Assembly (NCBI GenBank): GCA_018894105.1
Contig: CM032122.1
Location: 32,457,404-32,521,403, forward strand
Length of the DNA stretch: 64,000 nucleotides
Direction: 5' to 3'
Source: Jacaranda mimosifolia
Taxonomy: Eukaryota > Streptophyta > Magnoliopsida > Lamiales > Bignoniaceae
Position numbers and translations under genes: made by a program
The notes under the pieces: model-generated
What the model was told of the DNA's origin: nothing
Databases searched by the model: none
The model's input: the letters and a program-made list of their open reading frames with translations, nothing else
In this document: in pieces, positions 1-9,876 of the stretch
Position numbering within the stretch: position 1 is the stretch's first letter
Layout of the letters: each line of letters starts with the position of its first letter

Positions 1-1483
1 TCGTCATGCACAGGTAGGTTCCTTTCTTAGAATTGTCACAGCCAATTTTCAGTGTTATCTATATGTAATGGTACTATTCTCCTTTACAGCTCCCCGAGGA
101 AGCCAGAGAGCTTGAGAAAGAGCTCAGGCAGATAACAAAGGAGAAGAATGAAGCCGTCCGAGGTCAAGACTTTGAGAAGGTATGGCAATGTGATATCTTA
201 GGAAGTTAGAGTTTGAGGCTTGCAATGCGATGCCTATTTTAAATGCTGGTGCAGTTAGCTCTTTAGATACTGAATTAAATGATTTTGATTAATTTATGTA
301 GGCTGGGGAACTACGTGATAGAGAAATGGATCTTAAGGCACAGATATCTGCTCTTGTAGACAAGAACAAGGAGATGACCAAGGCAGAAAGTGAGGCAGGG
401 GATGGAGGTCCTATTGTCACAGAAGTTGACATTCAGCATATCGTTTCTTCTTGGACGGGCATCCCTGTAGAGAAGGTGTCGACTGATGAATCTGATCGCC
501 TCCTCAAGATGGAGGAGACACTCCACAGGAGGGTCATTGGGCAGGATGAAGCCGTCAAAGCCATTAGTCGTGCTATCCGTCGTGCCCGAGTTGGGCTCAA
601 GAATCCCAATCGACCTATTGCTAGCTTCATCTTCTCCGGTCCAACTGGTGTGGGGAAATCAGAACTAGCAAAAGCACTTGCCGCTTACTACTTCGGATCT
701 GAAGAAGCCATGATCCGACTCGATATGAGTGAGTTCATGGAGAGACACACCGTCTCAAAGCTAATTGGATCACCTCCCGGTTACGTTGGTTACACAGAAG
801 GTGGGCAACTAACTGAGGCTGTTAGACGCCGTCCCTATACCGTAGTCCTTTTTGATGAGATCGAAAAGGCCCATCCCGATGTCTTCAATATGATGCTTCA
901 AATTCTCGAAGATGGAAGGTTGACCGACAGCAAAGGCAGAACAGTGGACTTCAAGAACACACTTCTGATCATGACATCAAACGTCGGGAGTAGTGTGATT
1001 GAGAAGGGAGGCCGTCGTATAGGTTTTGATCTAGACTACGACGAGAAGGACAGCAGTTACAACCGGATCAAGAGCTTGGTGACCGAGGAGCTGAAACAGT
1101 ATTTCAGGCCTGAATTTTTGAACAGGTTGGATGAGATGATCGTCTTCAGACAGCTCACCAAGCTGGAGGTGAAGGACATAGCCGATATTATGCTAAGGGA
1201 GGTCTTTGAGAGGCTGAAAGCCAAGGATATAGAACTTCAGGTGACGGAGAGGTTCAGAGATAGAGTTGTTGAGGAAGGATATAATCCAAGCTATGGAGCC
1301 AGACCACTCAGACGAGCGATTATGAGACTCTTGGAGGATAGCATGGCTGAGAAGATGCTTGCACGTGAAATCAAAGAAGGCGATTCCGTTATTGTCGATG
1401 TTGATTCTGATGGCAACGTGGTCGTTCTCAATGGTAGCAGTGGCACCCCTCCTGAACCATCTCCCGAACCTGTGGTAGTGTAG
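1..1483 (+). CDS. CLPC: ClpC, plastid Clp protease Hsp100 ATPase, 3' part
   Basis: Partial gene; its 5' part lies left of the window. Visible exons: 1-13 (ends HAQ), 90-179, 302-1483, all with GT-AG borders, giving the last ~427 residues. The second AAA+ module is intact: Walker A GPTGVGKS (638-661), Walker [14 protein letters not shown] (about 842-880), sensor motif TSN (about 976), [10 protein letters not shown], and the C-terminal D2-small domain. RRIGFDL (about 1014-1034) matches the IGF-type loop that docks ClpC on ClpP. The middle-domain end ([17 protein letters not shown]) is in the 90-179 exon. The tail [13 protein letters not shown] is typical of plant ClpC. Family knowledge: the protein unfolds substrates for the stromal ClpPR core and works at the inner-envelope import site. 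No lesion seen. ClpC1 and ClpC2 paralogues cannot be separated here. Confidence 0.96.
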
Positions 1484-2146
1484 ATTTAGCCCTTCATTTC
1501 AGTAGTGCAGCTTTCAGTTTGAATTGCCCGACATCTTCGATCTGCAAAACTGGCCGCTGGATTATTTCGGCTAAACCGACCTATATGAACATTGTAGTCT
1601 GTCGCTAGGAGGATATCTTGATACTTGCATAAACTTTGTGGTGAAGGGACATGTTAATTATGTTAAAGTGGTGTTATTTCTTGTTTTTACTTATTTGTTG
1701 GAGATGTTGATTTCCAAGGAAATTTGTGGTATGTTTATTACTTATTAGCTGCATTTTATCTCTATGGTTTATTCAATAATATTAGTATCACATTGTAAAA
1801 GTAATTCTCTGTTTCTATTAATTTTGCCATCTATTCAAGTAGTATTTTTCTCCGTTAATTGCCTGAAGGCCAGGCAGCATCAGCCTGATATTAGTGCTAG
1901 TGAGGATGTAGAGTTGAAACTGCTAAGTATGATCAATGCAATATATAATTTTTTTATTTATACCCACTTGCGCTAATTCTAAACCCCAAACTTGATAAAA
2001 TTTACACCAATCCGACATAATTGAAAAAATTTCAAACTTTTAGGACCCAACCCAACTCTAGGGCTTATATTTTGTTTTTGTTTTTGTTTTGCAAATTCAA
2101 ACTTAGATTGGTTGGCCGTTTGCACTCGAAATAGTTTTATGATATT
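1484..2146. other. CLPC 3' UTR and spacer
   Basis: Directly follows the CLPC stop (TAG 1481-1483). The first few hundred bases are T-rich and probably hold the 3' UTR. No clear single poly(A) signal and no further gene seen. Confidence 0.5.
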
Positions 2147-2359
2147 TCAAAAGTCCAGACAAAATACAAAATACATAAAAAGAGTCTTGAATGCCATCAC
2201 CTGCTCCCTTCGCTGCTGAGTCCTCTTAATAATCGACATCCCAGTGGCCGCCGGTGGCAATATCGACCGAGGATGAGACGGAGAAGATGAACTTGGGCTG
2301 CTGGATGCCCCGCTCCATTGGCGGGCGTAGACCGGACTCTCGCTCCTATTCTGAATCAT
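2147..2359 (-). pseudogene. SCD2-like N-terminal exon relic
   Basis: Reading down from an ATG at 2359, a ~70-residue frame contains SPVYARQWSGASSSPSSSSP, then SHPRSILPP, MSIIKRTQ and QRREQVMAF. This order (PVYARQWS, Ser/Pro-rich linker with HPRS, KRTQ, then QR..QVMA) is the N-terminus I recall for the coiled-coil protein SCD2 (STOMATAL CYTOKINESIS DEFECTIVE 2) family, which acts in clathrin-linked trafficking. The alanine-rich stretch expected after KRTQ is missing, and the frame ends in a TGA at 2147-2149 with no coiled-coil exons below. The region just above resembles untranslated leader. It looks like a copied first exon left as a relic. The family call is from memory of the motif pattern and needs a search. 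Confidence 0.5.
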
Positions 2360-2509
2360 GATTCGCTGTTTTTGAGACCATAATTGTGTCAAGCCAGACT
2401 TGGGGGCAGGAAATGGATGCCAGATTTTCTGTGAGTGGAGGGAAATGGAAAAAAGTTTTCCGGTGGAAAATCGAATTCCATTGAGATCATTTCTCCAACT
2501 GTGCATCAA

Positions 2510-2581
2510 GTCGTTGTAGTATAGTGGTGAGTATTCCCGCCTGTCACGTGGGCGACCCGGGTTCGATCCCCGGCAACGGCG
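2510..2581 (+). tRNA. trnD-GUC: tRNA-Asp (GTC), copy 1
   Basis: 72-nt cloverleaf. Acceptor GTCGTTG pairs with CAACGGC, with one G-U pair and discriminator G. The anticodon loop CTGTCAC carries GTC. The anticodon stem is CCCGC/GTGGG with one G-U pair. A box TAGTATAGTGG and B box GGTTCGATCCC are intact, and there is no intron. The upstream bases ATCAAG contain the CAA motif common before plant tRNA genes. The first T4 run downstream is only at 2630-2633, about 49 nt away. Copy 2 starts 67 nt further on. Confidence 0.96.
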
Positions 2582-2648
2582 ACCGGAATTTGTTGTCGTC
2601 ACGTTCTTTAGTACTAGAAAATCATCAAATTTTGCCTCTGTCCATCGA

Positions 2649-2720
2649 GTCGTTGTAGTATAGTGGTGAGTATTTCCGCCTGTCACGCGGACGACCCGGG
2701 TTCGATCCCCGGCAACGGCG
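2649..2720 (+). tRNA. trnD-GUC: tRNA-Asp (GTC), copy 2
   Basis: Second 72-nt tRNA-Asp in direct orientation. Acceptor arm, A box and B box are identical to copy 1. The anticodon stem is TCCGC/GCGGA, fully paired: compared with copy 1 the first pair changed from C-G to T-A on both sides, and the G-U pair became G-C. A T4 run follows about 11 nt after the end (TATGCTTTTG), a normal Pol III terminator. Probably functional. Confidence 0.96.
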
Positions 2721-5176
2721 AGAGTTTATATGCTTTTGCCCTTTCCGCAATAATTATAGATATGTTAAATATGTTTTTCTTTTTCTTTTCGTTTTTACTA
2801 CATTTTCTTTTTTTTTCCTTTCCCTTTCTTGTTTTGGGATTGTCTAAAGAAGGTTCAGTTAGTAAAAATTTAATAATAGGTACCCATCTATATTAATGTC
2901 ATGTGTATTTGCTTAATTAAAAAATATTTTTAATAAATATATAATTTAATATTTTTATAGACAACCTACTCAACAAGTTTCTACATAAATTTATATTTTT
3001 TATTTTTGTATTAATTTTTTAATGAACTAATCTTCATTTTTTTTTCTTCAGATGATCTAAAACCGTTTTATTAACACTAATCAATTATTCTCCACTTCTT
3101 TTTTTTCGTATTTGGATATTATTTTTCTCCATTTTTTTAAATTTCATCCTTAACAATCATTCATATCAATCTCTTTCACCAATTTTTACTCCACATAACA
3201 TCCCTTCTCAAATTCCTTCTCGTATTCGTCGTGTATCTGTTCCTTAATTCTTAGACATCACCCAAAATTGTAGTACTTCGTTTGATTGTTGTCCTAAGTG
3301 CTAGAAAGCTTGAAATTTTGTTTAAATAATAATATAGTCTTTATAATAATTAAAAAATAATAATATAGTCTTTATATCAGGTAAAGTCTTTATTTTATTG
3401 TTATAGTGATATAATAGTTAAAAATATACATTTGTTCAATGATTTATGTAATGATTTGATTATAACGAAAATTAAAATTTTGGAGAAATATTTCAATATA
3501 TTTCTAGAGAATAAGAATTCTCCCGAAATGAATCTAAACGAAATGTTAATTTTATATCTATTTATATCATCTTACAACCTTGTTTGTATTATTAAGAATT
3601 TTTTATTTATTTAAACAAGCACATATTATGACCCAATTGTAACTCGAACTCTTAAGTCAAGTGATATTTAAACAAGAAAAATATATTTTAACGAATTCTA
3701 TTTATATTTGTGGATTATATTCTATTTTTAAATATCATGTCGAATATTTTTTCAGGCATACCTATTTAATTGGAATTTTATTCAAATTGATATTTTTAAT
3801 TTTTATATTACTTTTTGATTCAAATTTTCATGTTTTCTGCCGATTAATGCCTCGAATCCTAACCCTTTTTCTGCTCCACGATCACTTTCACAATTGGAAC
3901 CAAGAGTTGTGAATTTGCGCCTGTTATTTTCCTTGTTTATCACTATTTTTTAATTTTTATTTATTATTTATTTAGTAAAATATAAAAAAACAGTTAATGA
4001 AAATTTATTATTATTAATGTTATTATATTATTTAAAATATGAAAATACTTTCTTAAATATAAAAATTTAAAAACCTTATGAATCGGCTCATAAACTTTCA
4101 ACTATAATATATGAATTTCAACTGACTTTATTCATCTTCAACCTTATTTTATTGTAAAATTTTCTAATATTATTAGTAACTTAGTGTTCAATTTTAGTAT
4201 TTAATATAATAATATATATGTAATATTTGTCAAATCCCATTCAACTGAGCCTATTTTGTGTGATCAAATTGGCCTTATATATGACAGAATTTTAAATTGA
4301 TGGTTAAAAGTATACATAATATTTAATTGAGAGTGCTTTAAAAATACTTTACCAATTTTTGTATTTCATAGAGTATATTTGAATTTGTAAAACATTAAAT
4401 TGTATTTTAAAATAAATTCTCAAGTGGTGATGATAAAATATGATGATGAAGTTAAAATGTGAATCAATTATGAAATATTATTTTTTTTAATCCAAATTTA
4501 AGAATGGATTAAAGTAAATTCATATGTCTAAATTCTTTTTCTTAATGGATCTTATTTACTTGAATCTTTTTAAAAGGGTTTAATACTCAAGGAATAATAT
4601 ATTGGTTCAATGAACCAAATATATACAAGTACAAACTATAAATAACCAGTAATATAGATTGCAGATAATTACAACATGCTCAATAAGTAGCAGGTAAGTA
4701 TAACCTGCTTAACAAGTAGCAAGCACAGTCTTAAATAATGTGTCTAACATTCAACACTTATTAGATTTTCACAAGGATTCGGTCAGTAGAATTTAGAAGA
4801 TTTTGAAAAAATCGAAATCTCATGGAATTAAATTTAATATTTCAGAGGATTTTCAACATCTTCATACAAAAAAAAAATCCTAATTAAATAACAAGCAAAA
4901 TTTGTGGTATAATTATAAGAAAAACAGAGCACATAAAAGATGTGAATTTCCTTGCAAAGCAGAAATTCAACACCCAATCTCCTCCTCTACCAAAGAAGAG
5001 GTATTAAAATTGTAATTGTCCATAAATGATTCTAAACTCAAATTAGGATGCCTTCGGATAAGCTACCCATCTTGCAGTGTTCTCTCTAATGATTAATGCA
5101 GCGATTAAACATTTTTAGACAAAAAGGATTGGTCCATCCTACACATCCAAACAAAGTTGCCACTACAAAATTATAG
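2721..5176. other. AT-rich spacer
   Basis: About 2.4 kb of strongly AT-rich DNA with T-rich low-complexity tracts near 2770-2830. Short frames here have no family signature and no splice-supported continuation. No gene or bounded transposon recognised. Confidence 0.5.
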
Positions 5177-5179
5177 TTA

Positions 5180-6564
5180 GGGCATGTTTGGTTGACTTGA
5201 TAAGACAGGATAGAGTTATTTAATCCTAATCACTTGTCTGGATTGGATGAAAACAATCTAATAAGCTCGTTTTATAACCATCAGCCCACGTCCATATGTG
5301 TAAAGTGTGTGATAATTAATCCAATCACTCACCATGGTATTACTTATTCCACACTTGTGTGTTAGTATTCTTTTTACATTTTTGCCCCTAATATATACAA
5401 GAAGTTCTTGTAAGTTGATTTCAATCAACCAAATGCGAAAAACACAAACTTTTTTTTTCTCACAATTGTAGTCATGGTTAATATGCTTTATTCATTCTTC
5501 TTCTTTTATTTTTTTCAATTTATGAAAAATGATTAAATCAATAAAAATTTATTTTTAGATTATATAATGCATTTGGACACTGGGGAGCTACATTCTCTGT
5601 CTCCACTTTTTTTGAGAAATTAATTTATTATAAATAATTTCATATTTTCTGTAATTATAAAATTATGAAATTATTTTTGAATAGCTATGTGAAGAAAAAT
5701 TATTATAAAATTAATTATTTTTATTACTATCTTGATAATTATAATATTATTTGAAAATTATAAAAAAATAATTATGGATTATGAGAGTAAATTATAGATT
5801 AATAATCACTAATGGTAGAAATTTATAAAAATAAATTATAAATTAATAATTTTGGAAATTATAAGTAATAACTTGTTTATTTTAAATTAGTAATTCAAGA
5901 AAATTAACAAATGAATTATATATTATAATTTTATGATATGAAATTAATGATTCTGAACTTACATTATAAATTAAAATTTAATAATTTTGAATAATATTAA
6001 AACAATTTAATTTATTTTGACTTAATAATTTCAAAAAATTGGAAAAAAAGTAAGTCAAGCTGTTAATGTTGGGAAATTATTAAATTGATCAAAATGTTAT
6101 ATTTACACATATCATAACTATAAAAAAGTTAATTTATTTTTATTCTAATTTATTAATTTTATAAAATAATATTTTTGAAAATTATAAAAATAAATTAGAA
6201 ATTATGGGTTAGATTCTTTCTATTGAGACTTTGGGAAATGATTAAATCAATAAAAACATGGAAGAAAAACAATTTGATAAAAGTGAACGTGCCTCCACAA
6301 CTATTCATTGCAAAAATAATTTGTGAAAAAGAGAGAGAGAGAAGAGAAAGAATTGCTTGTCTTTTTTAAACTAAAGGATAGTATGATCATTTCATAAAAT
6401 AATCAAATGGTAAGGATTATTATATCTCCAACCAAACTATAATCATGTAGGTATATCTACAAACAATCATGCAAACCAAATAACACTACAATAATTAATA
6501 ATCAAATAACTTATCATAAGATAAGTTATCATGAGATAAACTTAAAATCCAACCAAACTTGCCC
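5180..6564. mobile_element. PIF/Harbinger-like non-autonomous element
   Basis: The left end starts GGGCATGTTTGGTTG (5180) and the right end finishes CAACCAAACTTGCCC (6564), an inverted repeat with one mismatch over 15 bp. Both sides are flanked by TTA (5177-5179 and 6565-6567), the 3-bp target duplication of PIF/Harbinger elements. The 1385-bp interior is AT-rich and has no transposase frame. It is long for a Tourist MITE, so it may be composite or have acquired filler. Confidence 0.72.
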
Positions 6565-6944
6565 TTAAGGTGCACGGGATCTAGTTGTCTCACAGTTGGT
6601 ATTCCAAATCTTCACGAGAATCTAACTCCATTCGGTCCATATCAAAGACAACAGTGCAGTTGTTACACCATTCTTACAGTTGGCTACTTATGCCACATAA
6701 AATTTTGTTATCTTACAGTTAAGAGTTATTGTTGCTATCCACCGTGGTTTCCATTTAATAGCAACTAAAACTTCTTCTTTCAACCTCCGCATTGGGTAGG
6801 TGTCGCATTTTATACATAGTCTTACAACTTGGTAGAGTTCTGTATTTTCACAAACAGTCGCCACCCCATACCCCTGATATGTGCCGATAAAAAATTTCCG
6901 CATTTCTTTCATCTTTGGTTCAATTTAGCCCTCCACATTCCCCT

Positions 6945-7089
6945 TCATAGATCAACCCCTTTCTCCTCAACAAGTTTGTATATTAAATCAACTGCTTCTT
7001 CGATAGTCGTTACGTTCTACGAGTTCTCTTCTTCCACGTTCATGTTGAACACTTCATCCAGCCCCCGTAACTATTTCCATCTGCACCAT
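6945..7089 (-). pseudogene. Plastid acyl carrier protein relic (C-terminal part)
   Basis: On the minus strand MEIVTG (from 7080) is followed after a frameshift by LDEVFNMNVEEENS, a TAG stop, then NVTTIEEAVDLIYKLVEEKG and a TGA at 6945-6947. This follows helices II-IV of plant plastid ACP (VEIVMGLEEEF, VEEE.AQ.I.T, QEAADLIEKLV). The Ser-phosphopantetheine helix lies upstream and is not found. The frameshift and internal stop show it is dead. The 377 bp downstream (6568-6944) is less AT-rich than its surroundings and may be the old 3' UTR; one frame through it has no family I recognise. A retrocopy is possible, but no poly(A) tail remains, perhaps because the element at 5180-6564 removed or displaced the end. 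Confidence 0.62.
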
Positions 7090-8110
7090 TAACCATATGA
7101 ATACTTAGACGGATCAACCAACCAACAGAAATTCATGGCCTGGTAAATAGAGTTGGGCATTAGCCACCTTATTTAAAATGTTTGAATATATATTCAACTT
7201 ATCCTATTGTATTATAAATATTAAGTCATTACTATCATTTCATTTTATGATATCATTATATTTTCATTCAACTGAGTCATAGTTCAACAGAGTACTAGGC
7301 ATGTACTCATCCAATTGGATTATAAATAAATCATATAATAATGACAGGAAACACCCACTAGTGTTTTAAAATTTCCTTAGAATTAAATAGATAAACTAAA
7401 TAAAATTTTATCTATTTCTCTTGATATGCAACTAAGTATTATTAAATTCAAGATATGAAGTCCATGTTTGATGATCTTTTTTTCCATATTAGATGTATTT
7501 TTCATATCATACATCTTTGTGTTCAAGGTGGTTTGCCTGCTATGTACATAGCACTCTTATGTAGATAAAAATCAGAACATGTTTGACGCAAATCATGAAT
7601 ATATAGCTTTTATAGTGTAGTATAGAAAAGCATCTGATTTTAAACTTCCATACATTTGTATGCCATGTGGATCGAACTCTACTAATAGAATGTTAAGTGA
7701 CATATATATGTATGTAGAGATGCAAATGAGTCGAACTTAAATCGAATTTTGGAGAAATTTTAAGCTCGAGCTTGAATTGTTCAAACAAGCTTGAGCTTCA
7801 TGAGCTCATAGAATTAAACTTGGGCCAGCTCAAGCTTAAATTCACTTACAAAAACAATTAAAGTTACATCAATGCAAATTATTTTTTAATTTTTTTAAAA
7901 ATAATATAATTATTTTTATTCTTTCATCATCCTTAACATTAATATCTTTTTTGCAAATAAGTGTTTTTATTGTTTTAATGGACACCCCGCTTGAGTGTAT
8001 AAATTTCAAAAAAAAAAAAAAATATGACTCATTGTAAATTACATTTAACTCAAAGCAAGAACAAAAACAATTAAGTACAAATAGAGAAAGTAAAAATACC
8101 TCATCTTCTT
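7090..8110. other. Spacer with degenerate repeat
   Basis: AT-rich spacer. At about 7712-7830 a more structured stretch is rich in CGAGCTTGA/TCAAGCT units and resembles an eroded dispersed repeat, but I could not set its borders. No gene seen. Confidence 0.4.
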
Positions 8111-8875
8111 CTATTCGACCCAATTTGCAATCATCCGATCCAATAAATCCACCACCTCTTTAGCACCACCATCACTCCCTAGAGTACCACATTCCAATGC
8201 AGCATTCACCTCCAATGCTTCCCTAATCCTAGCCTCCCTCAACAAGCCCCTGTAAACCCACATCCTAACCTCACTCCCAATCACCAAATTCTCACTAGCC
8301 ATCACCCTCAAAACACGAAGAGCTTCCAAGATCATCCCATTCTTACAAAACCCATCAATCAAAACAGCGTAAAACCCCAAGTCCTTGGCCACCCCACCGG
8401 GAAAATCAGGCCTCGTTACCCACTGGAAAAGCTTGACGGCCTTCTTGGGGAAACCCTTTTGGAAAAATGACGAGGCGAATATCTTGGCGATGGGTATTAG
8501 AACGAGGTGCTTTTCTGGGGTTGGATTGTACTTGAGGGCGTTGAGGAAGTGCATCGGGTAGGTAAGATCGGGTTCCAGAGCAAGCCTGTTGATGAGAATC
8601 GAAAGTGGGAGTGACTCGAGGGGTGGGTTTGTGGTGGAGAGAGCGGCGGAGATGAGATTAACGGCCTCCTTGAGTTTGGGGTGATTTGAAGAGCATAGGC
8701 GGGGGATGACGGCTTTGATTTGTTCCACTTCATCTTCGGTTAGGGCGGCGCTGCCATTCGTAGCAGTAGTAGTAGTTGTAGAGATCTTGAAATTTCTAAT
8801 TGCTACTAAAGGAGATGACATATTAAGGGATGGGTTCGGATGAAAGATCCGTAGCTTCTCCGCCACTGCTTTCAT
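8111..8875 (-). CDS. Short PPR-like protein, probably organellar
   Basis: Intronless 254-residue frame. The ATG at 8873-8875 is chosen because the frame above it has no ATG, only a TTG at 8956. The N-terminus (MKAVAEKLRIFHPNPSLN, then a Thr-rich stretch) is basic and hydroxylated with few acidic residues, as in a mitochondrial or plastid transit peptide. Residues from about 60 are helical. KDLGFYAVLIDGFCKNGMILEALRVL (written in parts: FYAVLIDGFCKNG, EALRVL) is a pentatricopeptide-type helical hairpin, and weaker hairpins flank it (FQKGFPKKAVKLFQW; REARIREALEV). It is much shorter than canonical PPR proteins and has few repeats, like the small mitochondrial PPR/TPR-like proteins of plants. The stop TAG is at 8111-8113. 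The target RNA cannot be inferred. Confidence 0.8.
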   Translation of the reverse strand: MKAVAEKLRIFHPNPSLNMSSPLVAIRNFKISTTTTTATNGSAALTEDEVEQIKAVIPRLCSSNHPKLKEAVNLISAALSTTNPPLESLPLSILINRLALEPDLTYPMHFLNALKYNPTPEKHLVLIPIAKIFASSFFQKGFPKKAVKLFQWVTRPDFPGGVAKDLGFYAVLIDGFCKNGMILEALRVLRVMASENLVIGSEVRMWVYRGLLREARIREALEVNAALECGTLGSDGGAKEVVDLLDRMIANWVE

Positions 8876-9829
8876 GGCGATGGCGGGGGGTTTGAACTTT
8901 GAAAGAGAAATGAAGAAAGATGACCGTGGGCCCTGTAAAATCTGGATTGGTTCCAATAGGTTGGGCTAATTGGGTGTTGTTTTGAAGAAAATGTTTCCGT
9001 TGGTTAGTCTAACTGTATAAGGTGAGGTTGAGAAATGTAATGTGCATTCTGTTTTATTTTGAGTTGGTGGGAAATCATTTTGGTATGCTTGGTTTTGTTT
9101 TTAAGATAAGATGATTTGTGTTACAAATATTATATTAATATTTTTATATGTGTAATTTAAATATGAAAAGACATATATATAATGATTATATTTGTTTTGA
9201 AAATGAAAAATAAGATTGTTTTAAAAAACATTTATGGGTCTTTTAAAAAGTGTTATCTAAATGAGTCAACAAAGGCAAAACGTTAGGTTTCATTTCTTAA
9301 ATTGGAAAATATTTTGAAAAACATAACCAAACAAAAGCCTAGTTAATTTGTCGGGAAAAGAAAAAAAAAAATACTTTAAGCCTAGTAATTTTTAAAAAAG
9401 AAAATGTTTTTTTCAATCTTTTGGGTTCAATTTATGTAGATAATTTCATATCTTTTTTAACTTTTAAAGCTAAACAAATTGAGTTGTAAATTAACTTTAA
9501 TGGAATTGAAGCATGAATTGCAATTTTGTATTAATTATGAGAGTATTAGTTATATAATTTTGAATTATATCTCAATATTTTTTAATTCTCAAAAATTTCA
9601 ACAGTTAGCACTCATTAAATTAGGTATCGTGCCTCTTAAAAAGCAAAATTATTTTATATTATTTTGAAAGATGAACAAAATAGACGATGATCAATTTTTT
9701 AGACTATTGTGGAAATTATCAATTATGTGCATCGTCTTTAATAATAGCATTTTATGATAATATTTTATTCAAAGAAGTTTATGGACAATATAACAGATTA
9801 CATACATGACTAATTAAAGAAATTAACTA
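8876..9829. other. PPR gene 5' flank and AT-rich spacer
   Basis: Immediate 5' flank of the minus-strand PPR-like gene, then AT-rich DNA up to the LINE target site. No clear TATA box could be fixed and no gene seen. Confidence 0.4.
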
Positions 9830-9845
9830 TAATTAGACATTTAAT
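9830..9845. repeat. LINE target-site duplication, left copy
   Basis: TAATTAGACATTTAAT, identical to 15814-15829. It abuts the poly(A) end of the minus-strand LINE (T-run at 9846-9859). Confidence 0.93.
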
Positions 9846-9876
9846 TTTTTTTTTTTTTTATAGAAGGTAAATTTCA

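Noticed and set aside
2147..2686. 179-residue minus-strand frame as one protein
   Set aside because: Its upper part is the antisense of the two tRNA-Asp genes. Only the part below the ATG at 2359 has a family signature.
6688..6912. 74-residue minus-strand frame downstream of the ACP relic
   Set aside because: No recognisable family and no clear start. More likely old 3' UTR of the ACP relic read by chance.
8111..8956. PPR-like frame starting at 8956
   Set aside because: The codon at 8954-8956 is TTG. The first ATG is at 8873-8875 and is followed by a plausible targeting peptide.
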